A stretch of DNA of 57,505 nt, taken from Aaosphaeria pasadenensis. Its lineage: Eukaryota; Ascomycota; Dothideomycetes; Pleosporales. The stretch covers positions 1 to 57,505 of the forward strand of contig JAKLMB010000060.1 of assembly GCA_022813625.1 (NCBI GenBank), read 5' to 3'. Shown one piece after another: positions 43,999 through 55,698 of the stretch. Position numbers and translations under genes: made by a program. The notes under the pieces are model-generated. The model was not told the origin of the DNA. It did no database searches and saw only the letters and a program-made list of their open reading frames with translations. Every line of letters begins with the position of its first letter. Position 1 is the stretch's first letter.

Positions 43999-46451
43999 AT
44001 GCGACCAACAGCTCTGTGGAGCTCGACTCTGTTCGCAGCTACAGTATTTGCTAACCCGCATCTGCCCATTAGGCGTAAGTCTTATGTTGAAGAGAACGGA
44101 CAGTCCAACAAATGCTAATCTATCGTAGAACGTTCGTCGACCCCAAATGTGAAACTACGTAGCATGTTAACGTCAATAGTAAATTCCACTCGGATTGAAC
44201 TGGGCAGAACTTCGACATCATCACCACTGCCATCATCTTCTTTCGTTTCACGGTCAATAGATCAGACATCGTTTTCGGAAACATACCCACTACCTTCAGC
44301 AACTTCTCTATCCGAATCTTCGACATCTAATAATGTCTCAACATCGTTCTCGTCAAGCACCCTGACCAATCCCACTGGATCCTCCATATCAAGTTCGGTC
44401 AGCCCAGCTACGAATACATCTGCTCCACATCGTACAGGAGTTTGCACGGGCTGTAGACTCGAGGCCTTTCAGCCCACCGTGTTGTCTTTTAGAGACTCTT
44501 GGTCTAGCACATGGACTTCAGTTGTAGTCACAGAAACCATTTTGACTGTCTTCATCACATACGACGATGCTACCATTACAGAATATACAACGATAGAACA
44601 GACGAGTGCTGTCACCGGAATCACGAATGAGACTATTACAGCAACGGCACCCTACTTCACGTGGCTCCCTACCCCAGGAATGACCATAACTCTGTAAGTG
44701 ATGCCCCCATTGGTTCCGGGATGTGAACTGATTATCCAAGTGCTGCTGGGCCCACATATGTTGCTTACACAGAATTTTACGGGGGACTTGAGTCCCTGGC
44801 TCTTCCAACCCCTACGAACGAGTTTCCGATTACTCCTGTGCCAGAACCGACTTGTCAGGTCTCTACATCTCAGATTTTCCTCACTCCAAGTGCTGTAGAA
44901 GACTACTCATACTACATTGAGACCTTCGTGGATAAGGCACCGACGATTGATCCTTTCAAACCCCAACTGTTGCCCCCGGCTCTTATTAATCATCTTAAGA
45001 GCAATTCTCAGATTATGTCCGATTTCAGCGGCGCGGATATAGCAACTTGTACAGTAGGAGCAACTCCCTCACCGCCAATGTTGTCCGAACCTGCCTCAAC
45101 TCCAACTGTTGAACCAATCTTCTCGTCTATGACTCAGATATTTCCCACGCCTCCTCCGCAGACCGTTACTACGGGCACTTATATAAGCAAAACTTATATC
45201 GGAACGGATAAGCACGTCACACGAAACGGATGTCTTCGATGCTCTACGCCTGACAATATTCTTCCAGCACCTACTGATCATCCAAACGCTCCGTCAAAGT
45301 CAGAGAAGCTTGATCCACCTTCACCTCCCAACAACCCCACAGCGCCTTCCAACAATCCCAATGTGAATACTCCACCACCTGGCCCAGGCCAGACAAATGG
45401 CAATCCACAACGGCCACCTGCGCCGACTAATCCTCCCGTTCTTACCTTCGGGACAAACACTGTCACACCAAACTCCGGAGGAAACTTCGTCATTGGGTCA
45501 CAGACCCTCAGTCCTGGAGGTCCGGCAATCACGGTGAATGGGAACACGGTCAGCATTGGGCCAAGTGGAACTATTGCTGTTGTCAATGGAGTGACGCAAA
45601 CCCTTGGAAATGCACCGCAGATTACTCCCCCACCCGTACTCACGGCTGGCAGTCTGACTGTTCCTGCAACGATAATCGGCGGGACCACACAATTCGTCGT
45701 TGCACCTGGTCAGACATTAACCCCTGGGGGTGTTCTCACAGTTAATGGAAACACATTCAGCATGCCTGCAGATGGCCATGGATCAACGATTGTTATCAAT
45801 GGAGTGACGTCGACATTGAACGGTGGTGGCATTCCCGTGTTGACGAGAGAAGGAGAAGGAATTACAGCATCGGTGAACCAAGGCACAACGGCTTTTGTAT
45901 TCGGTCCTGGGCAAACCCTCACACCTGGAGGCCAAATCACCGTATCTGGAACTACCTTTTCCATGCCTGCGTCGGCATCAGGTACCGTCATAGTCATTAA
46001 CGGTGTCACCACAACACTAGGTCAATCACCCATCACCGCTGCAGCCGTGCTTACTGTGGATGGCAAGACCTACTCAGCTACAGTGAGGGATGGAACGACC
46101 GAATACATACTTGGGCCCGGGACAACTTTGAGACCAGGGGACGCCATCACTGTCTCGGGTACAACATACTCACTCGACCCGAGTGGTACCGCATTGGTCG
46201 TCAACGGAAAAACGAGCACAATACCGAAGACACCTCTGAGCAATAGTGCCACCACTACACGATCTTCATCCAAGTCCGATTCCGAAAGGTCATCGTCGAC
46301 AAGTCAGGAACGCGACCCAGGCAACTTTATTGCTAGCGGGATAGGCATTAGCAGCAGCGGAGCGGCAGCAGTCGAAAGGCCATTGGGACTGGACAGAGTG
46401 GTCGAGGGCTGGTTCATTGGCATTGCTGGCTGGGTGTTATTATTCGTGTAG
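43999..46451 (+). CDS. Secreted, GPI-type cell-surface protein with four tandem repeats
   Basis: Exons are 43999-44074, 44129-44693 and 44741-46451, giving 783 residues. Residues 1-19 are a signal peptide (MRPTALWSSTLFAATVFA). A Ser/Thr-rich stalk (about 50-130) is suited to O-mannosylation. A CxxC segment (VCTGCR) follows, and a second one (GCLRC) lies before a Pro/Asn-rich linker. Four imperfect repeats of about 66 residues occupy about 444-713, each with a PGQTLTPGG-like turn, a VNGNTFSMP-like strand and VINGVTTTL. The C-terminus has a Ser-rich region with candidate GPI attachment serines and a final hydrophobic stretch (WFIGIAGWVLLFV). The layout is that of fungal wall or adhesin-like proteins. 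The repeats are probably beta-rich. Ligand and role are unknown. Confidence 0.85.
45430..46236 (+). repeat. Four ~200-bp coding repeats in the surface protein
   Basis: Imperfect in-frame units begin at about 45430, 45626, 45831 and 46039. The shared protein pattern is a PVLT start, a G-x-T-L-x-P-G turn, VNGNT/VSGTT and a (V/I)NG(V/K)T end. Units 2 and 3 look closest to each other, which suggests an internal duplication. Confidence 0.8.
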
Positions 46452-48448
46452 ACGGCGAGGATCTGGTTATCCACGAAGGAAAAGGAAAGTTACTACCTGA
46501 ATATTTCGTTTGGCGTTTGGGTTCTCGCGGGTTTGGCATTGGTGAGGTTGGTTTCGATATCCTATCATTGACGCAGGGGCGGTGTGTTCAATATACTGAC
46601 TCAGGCGCTCATGGTGTTAATGTCCCGATCACGTTAATATGGCTTCTCTCATGATGTTACGAGATGGTAGATATGGACAATAAGGAGTATTTGGAATGTG
46701 TAATATAATGGAATCAACAATAACTGTTCTCATCTTCTTTACCAAGTTCCATATTAATGATGTAGAAAGCATATCGATTCTGAGACAAGAGAGCCAAATT
46801 TAAAACCAAAAGCCCTTAGGTCCGTAGGTCCATAGGTCTTCGCTGATTGGCTGCCACACCTATTCTGAATCAGGAAAATGGGCATAGTCACATGTCTGCA
46901 TGCTGCGCACAGTAATTATGGGTAATTACCGGTGAATCGGCGACATGTCGTCTATGCGATACAAACATTTAGTCTACCTTCAGCTCTCATCAGTACTTCA
47001 GCTCATGTTTGAGGCGCCACAGTGACACATGTTACTATGTTCTTGGTCGTGTGTCAGTAGCCCAGACCGCCTGAACCCCGTGGATATGAAGCCTCAATCC
47101 ATCATGAACAGACATGAAGACACACAACGGATGTTCGAAAATTCCAGAATGCTACGTGTGCCGATGCCGGGCGTTTGCCTAGCGAGACGCATCGTGGAAA
47201 TATTAGATTTAACGTTATTGTATCACCCCTGCTGTACCGTGCTCGCGGGCTTCAGATATGATGGCAGTCCAGGGCCGAGTTGAACGTCATCGTCACAGAA
47301 CAACCACATGGCATTCCTTTCAGCGAATGAGCGAAACAGCTTCTGTGAAGGCTGAATCAGCCTTCACTAGTAAATCCAACAAGTCCCGGCAATGCGGAAT
47401 TCACACCCAACCGCGGAGATGGTGAGCAAACTTTTCCAAATTCGTCTGCATGTCATACGGGAAAGGCTTGGTGAGAAACTTCAATGCTGAGTTTCTAGGC
47501 ATTGACATGGCTACCATGTCTTCTTTGCACAGTGAGCGGAATGTGAAGATCATAGGGAGTTATGCTCTGCAATAGTTACAAGTATTAATGTTGCATCTCT
47601 TCGATAGTTCGAAGAATTAGTAGCGAACGTATCATGCGATTGGGATAGACTGATGTCTCGATTCGCTTACCGCATTAGGGTAGTGGTATTGTTCACCAAA
47701 AACCACCAACTCCTTCGACCCGCTTCAACCCAGCCGCCAGGGGATTTGAATTGACTCCACACGAATGCAAGAGATCATGTAGTAAATATCGATGGGATGC
47801 AACCCTCTGCAGCCTTATCGTTTCTCTGAGTAAGCATTGCATCCTACAACCTGCAATGCACAAATACGATTGGCGGAACCTGCAATGCACAAATACGATT
47901 GGCGGAACCCAGGCTCCCACTACATCTATTCAGCAGCATAGATGTTTGAGTGCTTATCCTCCTACTCTTCACGGTGTAGTGGGATTCTCCTGAGTGCTGG
48001 CAAAACATCAGCCAGGGTACGTATTCCAGCCTCGTGAAGAGTCAACGGCAGCACCCTTTGCATGAAACCCAATTAACAATGCGTGGATGACCGGGAAATA
48101 TTTTGGTCTCTCCACTTCCTCGTCATAACAGCAGAACTCAAGCTTTTGGGGTCCAATTCCAGACCTTCATCTACTTGGACAATTGCTACATAATTGGCGC
48201 GCGTCACCCTGCGGTCCAAATGACTACCAATAGGAATTTCAAAGACGGTGTGACTGTAGATCACCTCTTCTTTCACCCCTGCCAGCCCTATGCCCTGATA
48301 GAGACAATGTGGAGATCATGGCGGTAGGGAACATCTCCTCATATACTACCATGTTTCCACAGGAAATCTAGAAGACACCAATTCCTCAGTCTCGTGGAAC
48401 CTGATACATCTCCGTACCCATTATAGCCACATAAACGGTCTCACCAAC
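46452..48448. other. Intergenic, with one short tandem duplication
   Basis: There is no supportable gene. An exact 29-bp tandem duplication lies at 47851-47908. The final few hundred bases are the promoter of the bZIP gene. Confidence 0.55.
47851..47908. repeat. Exact 29-bp tandem duplication
   Basis: Two identical 29-base units lie head to tail (47851-47879 and 47880-47908), each beginning CTGCAATGCACAAATACGAT. Perfect identity suggests a recent slippage or repair event, or an assembly duplication. Confidence 0.9.
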
Positions 48449-49563
48449 ATGGCTGATTCCAAGAACTGCTCCTCTGATTCCAAAGACAAGAATGATGCCG
48501 CATATTTGAAAAGAAGAGAGCAGGTACGGCGAGCGCAAAGGTACGTATCCTCGGAAGAGCTTGCCTATATCAGAAACCTGACTAGGTTGGTCACTATAGG
48601 ACCCATCGTGAACGGAAAGAGGCATACATCAAAACTCTTGAGAACGAGGTTTTGCAACTGCGCACGAATGAAACAAGAATAGTCCGGGAGGGATCCGCGC
48701 TACAGGCAGAAGTCGAACGACTGCGGTCACTACTGGATCAGCAATACATCACATCGAGAAGCAGGGTCGATAGCGCAACCTCCGAACCTAGGCTGGGAGG
48801 TTTGGGACACGAAAGCTCTAGTTCCTGTAGTTCTCCACGGGAACGACTCCCTGAACGATTCTTAGATTCGCATTTTGAAGGCTCGATACCAATATCCCGT
48901 GGTGATAGGATCAGCCCCGAATACAATGGGAGCTGCTCGATCCCAGAACTACGATACCCGCGGCGGCCTTCTCCAATACACAGGGATGGCCTCATTTCTC
49001 GGCCTGGATCGAGTGCATCCGGTATTGTCAATTACGTGACATGATGTCAATTTCATAGACTGACGACTGCAGAATGGGATCAAGTACCGGCATCCAGTTC
49101 ATATCGAACTTCAACAAGTTCCGTACCCAGCATCGAGTTGAGTGAAATTGATTTCGCGCTAGAAGCCCCTCTCAGGTAAGTGAACTCGTATCTGGTATTT
49201 CCATACATGAGCTGATCAAATGGTTGCTTCAGTGCTCACTCTCCTCTGTCGCTAAACAGGAGTAATTCATTTCACTCGGACGATCACAATTTGACCGCTC
49301 CAGCACTCCATTACCACCAGATCTGCTCAACTCAAAGTATGGCTTCAACGCCTGCCTCATCTTCGCCTGTCTATGCCGATGTTCATTCTGATCTTGGGCA
49401 TCTTTTCGATTCTGTCCCGCATGAGCATGCAATGTCGAGCAGTGGCGGTGAACTTAGCTTTCGGGTACCAAGCCTGAGTAAGTCGAATGACAACGTCTCA
49501 AATAGTGTATACTGCTATGGATATGACGATCGAATACATTCATCTGAAGGCTGGGATATCTGA
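48449..49563 (+). CDS. bZIP transcription factor with non-canonical basic region
   Basis: Four exons, 48449-48540, 48600-49021, 49073-49175 and 49260-49563, give 306 residues. The first intron splits the DNA-binding region; splicing yields REQVRRAQRTHRERKE (residues 23-38). A leucine zipper follows with heptad positions L44, L51, I58, L65 and L72. The layout is like fungal Yap-type bZIPs, but the nearly invariant Asn of the basic region is Val 26 here. The rest is Ser/Pro-rich with no known domain. Introns 2 and 3 are placed by splice consensus and frame alone and are less certain. It lies tail to tail with the permease gene, 142 bases between stops, so a regulatory link is possible but unproven. 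Confidence 0.8.
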
Positions 49564-49705
49564 AAGGAAACAAGGCAAATTATGACCCAATTAGGAGGAG
49601 AAATCACACAGCGTACACTGTACTTCATCAGAAACCATGTAGAGACGGATCATTATTCATTGTATCTACACTATGAGGTGTTTCGGCGTATTAGCAGAAT
49701 GTAAA

Positions 49706-51383
49706 CTATATAGTGAATCTGAAGTTTGGATCTCCAAGCAGTATCCTCTCACCTCTGTCCGCCTGTCTGTTGCACCTGCGGAAGTAGATCGTGAGAATAC
49801 CGACAGTGATGATCGTGAGCGCATTGCAAGTCATGCAGGCAGCGATGCCCGGAACGTACTTGGGCGCATCCTCAGTCCTGAAGATGAGCGCACCTGTGAT
49901 TCCTCCAATCCCACCGATGGCCGTCAAACTAGCAGAGCAGTATGCCCTCCTCCACTGGCCACGGATGTTGTTCGCCTGATACGCCATGACCGCGGGAATG
50001 GCCGAGTTGGTTCCGGATACAGTGATGAAGACGCCGACGTACTGGCCCCAGGGGTTGTTGACAAACGCCATGATTGGGAGTCCGACGAGTGAGACCATGC
50101 ACAGTGCGCACAGGACGGGGCCTCGAGTCTTGTACTTGTCGCTGAACCATGCTGCACTATACATGATGATGCCGGAAAAGGCATATGGCGGCGCACCGAG
50201 ACACTGAGACATGGCCATGCTGAAGCCGAGATTGGTGGAGAGGATTATTGGGAGGAAGAATGCGAAACCGTAGGCAATGCTAGTGACAAAGAGAAGGATC
50301 ATTGGGAAGCCGTAGATGTACCATTCCTATAATTAGGTTAGTTGGGGACGGCAGGTAACTCGGCATAAGACAAACATACAGTCGCTGGCTCTAAGAATTT
50401 CTTCCAGGTGAACGCCTCGGGCTCCACATCTCCGCGATCAGCGTTTAATCTTTCAATAACATGGTCTAGCTCGTTGGGCTTGAGGAAGCCCCAGCTTGGC
50501 TTGGCTTTTTCTTCATCGGGAAACTTGATAATGAATGAAATTGCAAAGATAGCCACTGCGCAGGTAATCACTCCTTCCATGATGAAAATCCTGTCCGGAA
50601 TGTCAGCATCTTTGAACGACGGCTTTGAAAACAGACTTACCATCGCCATCCACGAATGCCACTTGCCCCGTCCATCTGTTGTAGACCATAGGCAAGGATT
50701 CCAGACATTGCTGAGGCAATACTTCCGATGAAGTAAAAGAGCGAGTACCGACGAGCCACCTCGACTTCGTAGATTAGTCAACAATGCAAACATGAGTCGA
50801 GTTTATGTGGAACATACATTTTGTATACCAGCAAGACAGCAGGTATAAACAACCTGGGAAGTATCCCGATTCAAGAGCGCCGAGAAGTAATCGCAGAGGA
50901 ATCAATGTTGGCCAGTTTTGTGCAAAGCCGAAGCCAACGATTACACAACCCCAAAGGATACATATCCCAGGCAAAAAGAATCGCGGGCCTATCTTGCGGC
51001 AGAGGACGATCATGAAAGGTTGAAGGAGGATATATGTTATGAAGAAACACATGTTGACAAGGTTCTATCAAGGTCAGTCGAGCCCCTTAATGGTTCAGTC
51101 CACCTAGACTTCAACTTACGTAGCCGTAACCTTTCGACATCTTGAGGTCTTTCAACATGCCTGCAATAGCAGCATTGCTGACGTTCTTGCGGTCCATGAG
51201 CGAAATGCCGTACATGGCTCCCAGAGCAGGAATCAAACGCCAATCAATCCGATGTCTGATGCTGGCCGACTCTTTCGGATCAAATTCAGTCGAATTGGTC
51301 GACAGGGATCGCTCTTCTCCGAAGCCCTTTTCGACATGCTCGAGACGCTCGACAGCCTCTTCTTTGGTATGTTGAGTCGTCAT
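49706..51383 (-). CDS. MFS permease, anion:cation symporter (Dal5-like) family
   Basis: Five exons on the minus strand: 51383-51120, 51064-50818, 50764-50641, 50590-50380 and 50326-49706, giving 488 residues. The sequence shows the ACS hallmarks: RHRIDWRLIPALG, then MDRKNVSNAAIAGM in the first loop, RLLLGALESGYFPGCLYLL in the first half, GIRGWRWIFIMEG before the central loop, and about twelve hydrophobic helices. Relatives such as Dal5 and Tna1 take up allantoate, nicotinate and other organic anions by proton symport at the plasma membrane. The substrate here cannot be read from sequence. Length and topology are normal, with no sign of decay. The start ATG at 51383 is the first in frame. A convergent bZIP gene lies downstream. 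Confidence 0.92.
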
Positions 51384-53144
51384 CCTGAAGACAAACAATC
51401 ACAGTCGAGAAGGGGATTGTTATCGAAGGAAGATGAATGAGGAAAACCAGATTGCGGATCTGTGACAATTATAGGAATCCATGAAGGGCTCACAACTCCG
51501 GGGAAAAGCCCCTCCCTTCATGAGAGTTGTCCCCACACAACCTGAACATCATGATACGACGAATGTATACCAAGGCTCCCGACCCACAGGCCCAGAGCTT
51601 CCCCGCAAAATGGATCGCTACTAAGAGTATGGAGCCCCGGATTCTGGCGTCAAGAACACGAGGAGGAAGAGATAAACACAGCATCATTCCATGTCCATCC
51701 CACATCACCATCGCCAATTCGGCTGATGAGCCGTGTTCTGATGTCTAGATAATGATAGCCAAGTAAAGCGTGGGTTGCATGGTGTCAACTTGTTGCTGTC
51801 AAGCGGTAGGCGGAGTCGCAACGGCGGTCCCCGACCTAACTTGTTCGAGTAAACACTCACATACAACCCGGAAAATGGACAGCCTTCCATTGACGGCAAA
51901 TGTCTACCAAGAAGCTACGCGTGCAGCCAAGTTGAGGGGAGATGCTTGGGCCTTGATCGTTTTGAGTCGAAAGGATGATTATCCTTGTTTGTATAGGCTA
52001 CTCGTTCTCATGTAGGCTACTATGTTTGCTATCAAGCACAACACTATTCAGAGAGACATTAAATCACTGCTCATAGTAGTGATGTTGATTTGGAAGAATG
52101 AATGTATCTAATGACAAAGGCTTTATGGTGCATGCCACTTTGCATGTTCAACTTGCTGTGCCTGGTGCATTGTTTGGATTGTTCGACGTTCCAAACATCT
52201 GGAAAAGGTTCTCCAAATGGAAGGTAGATGGTCCGTCAGAAGGTTTTGGGCAGGAGATCGCCATTTTAGGCGACATGGGCCATTGGAATAACACTGACAG
52301 TCAAGAGCATACTCACACACTCTAAGGATTTTGCCCCCGGTCGCCATTGCTCATTGATTTGTATGACCGATCCCAAATGTAGTTGCACCATGATCCATCC
52401 AGAACAATCATGTGCAATGTCACTCAACGTGGAACACAAATGATCTGCTTACCGATCTTCATGTTTCTCTACTTTGGGGCCCGACTGTCTGGATCTGTCT
52501 CATCTCCATGTATAGACGCGGAGGGACGATTAGTGTCTAGAGCAATGAATATACCTAGCTATTCTACTCAATCTGGTATGGTACTGTGCTCAGATGAACA
52601 CATTCTTTATTTATCGCAACAGATGTCATAGATAAACGTCTAGAGTAGAGAAGCAAGCCCAAAGGCCTAAGGCGTACTACTTATCATGCTCAAGTGATAT
52701 TAGCACCTCTAAAATTCCGAATTATACATTATCATCGCTGCCAATCAGCATACACGGCGTGGGCGAAAACACCAAAGGAACCATGAAAAGATATGTTGAA
52801 GTTATCCTATTATTATTGTTCTGACAACTATTCGTCTCTCTTACAGCCATCTTCGTAGCAAGATGTGTTGCATGCCCGCCCACCTGGCAGCGCTACTAGA
52901 AGGGAATATACACAAGGAAACAGACCGGTCGCTCTCAACGTCAAGGTCCGATAAAAAGAAAGGGTGGGTATACATGACACATAACCGAAAACTGATCGAG
53001 AGCCTTGTTGGAAACCGCGCTATGCACACATATGATGATTAAAAGAAAAGTAAATGGGGGTATCCTCTTGGTCCTGTCCATCCTCTACTCCTGTTGATCC
53101 TTTTTGAATGTTTTTCTTTTCTTCTTCTTCTTTCCGTTCAAGTA
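51384..53144. other. Intergenic between permease and ferric reductase
   Basis: This holds the promoter of the minus-strand permease and the 3' flank of the ferric reductase. Open frames are at most 82 codons and have no motif. Confidence 0.55.
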
Positions 53145-55698
53145 TTACAGAGCGTAGTTCTCTGCATGCAGGAATATCTCGTCCCTTGCGCTGTCGTTCC
53201 AGACGCTCCGTTGTAGCTCTGCGACCGTGTCACTGACGGCAATGCGCATGCTAGGAGGACCGCAAACAAAAACGCACGTTCTCCGCCCGAAGTTCTTGCT
53301 CAGTTGGCGGAGGGTGAACGGTATATCTGGTCGGCCGTATTCGGTACTCCAGCCATCCTTCTTTTTCACTGCTGCGGGCAAGAAAGCAAAGCGCATGAGG
53401 TTCTTCTGGAATTCGGTTGGAGTCGATGGGAAGCCGAAGTCGAATCCTTGGATACCTTGCCCGTTGCCGCTTGGGGAAATAACGTCGGGGTTGAAGGCGC
53501 CGCTGCCAGCTTCGACAGCCTGTGAGATGTCGAGACTCAAATTGCGGTCCATACGGCGTGCTGCTAACGATTGAGGAGATGGTGCCTCAAGGCTGGGGTT
53601 GGAGTGATTGCTGTGTAAGCTGGGGCGAGATAGATTCCTGTTAACGGGTAATAGATGCGCTTGAGGCAACGCGGTGATTGCGTCCTCATTCTCGCGACGT
53701 AGTTCCTTTTCTCTTTCGGGATCACCCTTTGCCTCGTCCCTGATCAAGGCAGAATGTCGCTTGGTCGAAATACCGGAGATGCGATGATCCCGTGGGTCCC
53801 GATGATCCGCAATATTTTGGAAAGCGTCATTTACTTTGTCGTGAAAGAACATGCTGACGGGCCTGGTCGGAGTCTTTGCGCTGACCAATTGACCGCCAGC
53901 CATGCGTTTTGCGGCTGTAATGTAGAACTGACATTGAACGGAATCTGGCGGCGCAAATTCACGACAAATTCGCAACTCTTCCTTGAACCATTCCATTGTT
54001 TCCGGTCGCTTCAGTGCCCAGATAACGTGTATGTTGCGCGTCGCTGCCTTTCCGTCGCGCATTTTCTTTATCAGCATGAGAAGCTGCGAAATGATGGCAG
54101 TAATACCACTACCTCCAGCAATGAGAACAACGTCATCGAACGCTTCCAATCTCCGTTGCATGCCACCGTACGGGCCATCGATAAAAGCGCGGTAGGTGTG
54201 CCAAGGTCCATGTTCCAAGGCTTTTTGGTATACCTTCCTCGTAAATCCGCCGAATGGCCTGAATACGAGAACCATGTCTCGATATCCTGGACCATACTCC
54301 GAAGGAAAGTCTTCGTCGCAGAGCGAGGCAATTGTGAATGGATGGTTTTCGAAGACAGAAATGCCCGGCATGCGAAGGTAGACATACTGTCCAGGCCTCC
54401 ATTTCTTCTGGGTGGGAATAGTGATCTTGATGGCATTTTCAGGCATGATCGTCACAGCAGCCTCATCACCGACTAGCCAAGACATCCTGAAAGGATGGGT
54501 CCAGTTGAGATAAAAGAGGCGCATGATGTAAGAAGTGAGCCATATGGCGAGTGTCGCGAATAGGTAGTGCCACGAAGTAAGGTAATTATGGCAATGCCAA
54601 AACAACATGGCGAGGAAGACAATCGCAACCGGAACGTGCAGTGTTACAAAGAGTTCGTACATACGATGGCGTAGAGGAGAGAGTGAGTGAAGGCAAAGAA
54701 ACCCAAGGGGAACGAGTGCAGCAATGCCTATGTTTAGTCAGACACGTTCTCGCTATTGAGGTATTGCACTTACCCGTGCCGTATGCATAAAAGCCCTCAG
54801 TGGCGAAGAACGACTCGAAGACATGTCTCGCCCCTTTATCCCAGATTGGGGTAATATAGAATGGTACGGTGTGAATGATGCTCAGTGCAAGGCAAATGTA
54901 AGCACCCCAGCGATGCAACACATTAAGCCTTTCGTGGCCAATTCCTGTAATAAGAGTAATCATGTTGGCCTTCATGCTCAGACCGACGATCCAGGGCATC
55001 AATGCGACGGCCATCATGCCGGCTCGGATCGCCAAGGGCGGCGATCCATATCTGATGCTCTCTCGGAAAAGTGGTTGTGGGAGAAAACAGTACAGCATGC
55101 CTAAAGCGAAGGCAGCTGTTACGATTAAGCATACGCTTAAAGAAGGAAAGACGATTGGCCTCCATCCTTTGCGAACCTGGATCTGGCGTATTGGTCGATA
55201 GAATATGAATCGGAAAAAGGCGATACAGTTATTGATGGGGCCAACGGAGGAGACGGATGACTGCGTCTGTTGAGGGCCTGGCAGAGGACCTTCACGGGGA
55301 AAGAACTTCATTGTGGATTTGTCAGTATACAGTACCGACATCTCGTAGTCTGTGTCTGGAGAGGAGGTTGCCGAGGATTTTTGTACCTCTTCTTGGTGCA
55401 GCGCCGACCGGATCTTATCTGTGAACAGATGGTAATATCGAATGAAACACGCAAAGGCGAGAAGAGGTATGCAAAAGTACACATAGGCTAATGCGTACTT
55501 TCCACTTTGACTCCATGGATCCTGATGGGCGGCGTCAATAAGTCCCTGGGGGCTCGTCTTGTTTACCGGGATCTCTATCCGCTTCACAAGTGTCGAAGAG
55601 GCCTCCAACACTTCTCTCCCGGCCTGTGAAACCATTGATTCGAGTTGCTCTCGCGCAACGGTAGTCCCTTGCACTAGAGTGTCCAGAACTGCGGGCAT
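53145..55698 (-). CDS. Ferric-chelate reductase (FRE family)
   Basis: Two exons on the minus strand, 55698-54774 and 54727-53145 (46-nt intron), give 835 residues. The membrane part has the heme-ligand histidine pattern: H262 (HRWGAY), H276 (IIHTVP), H339 (TLHVPVA) and H353 (FWHCH). The FAD-binding HPFTIAS begins at 437, the NADPH-binding GGSGITA at 513 and a late CGPPSM at 797. Such enzymes pass electrons from NADPH across the plasma membrane to reduce Fe(III), and often Cu(II), before uptake. About 185 extra Ser/Asn/charged residues (about 585-770) split the NADPH domain before the final motif. An N-terminal region of about 65 residues precedes the first helix, with no clear signal peptide. 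The first ATG in frame is at 55698. Iron-responsive control is expected for the family; I found no clear SreA-type site. Confidence 0.93.

Noticed and set aside
53145..55698. NADPH oxidase instead of ferric reductase
   Set aside because: Both share the heme/FAD/NADPH layout. The large low-complexity insertion, the overall length, the HPFTIAS context and the extended N-terminal region fit the fungal FRE group better than NoxA or NoxB.
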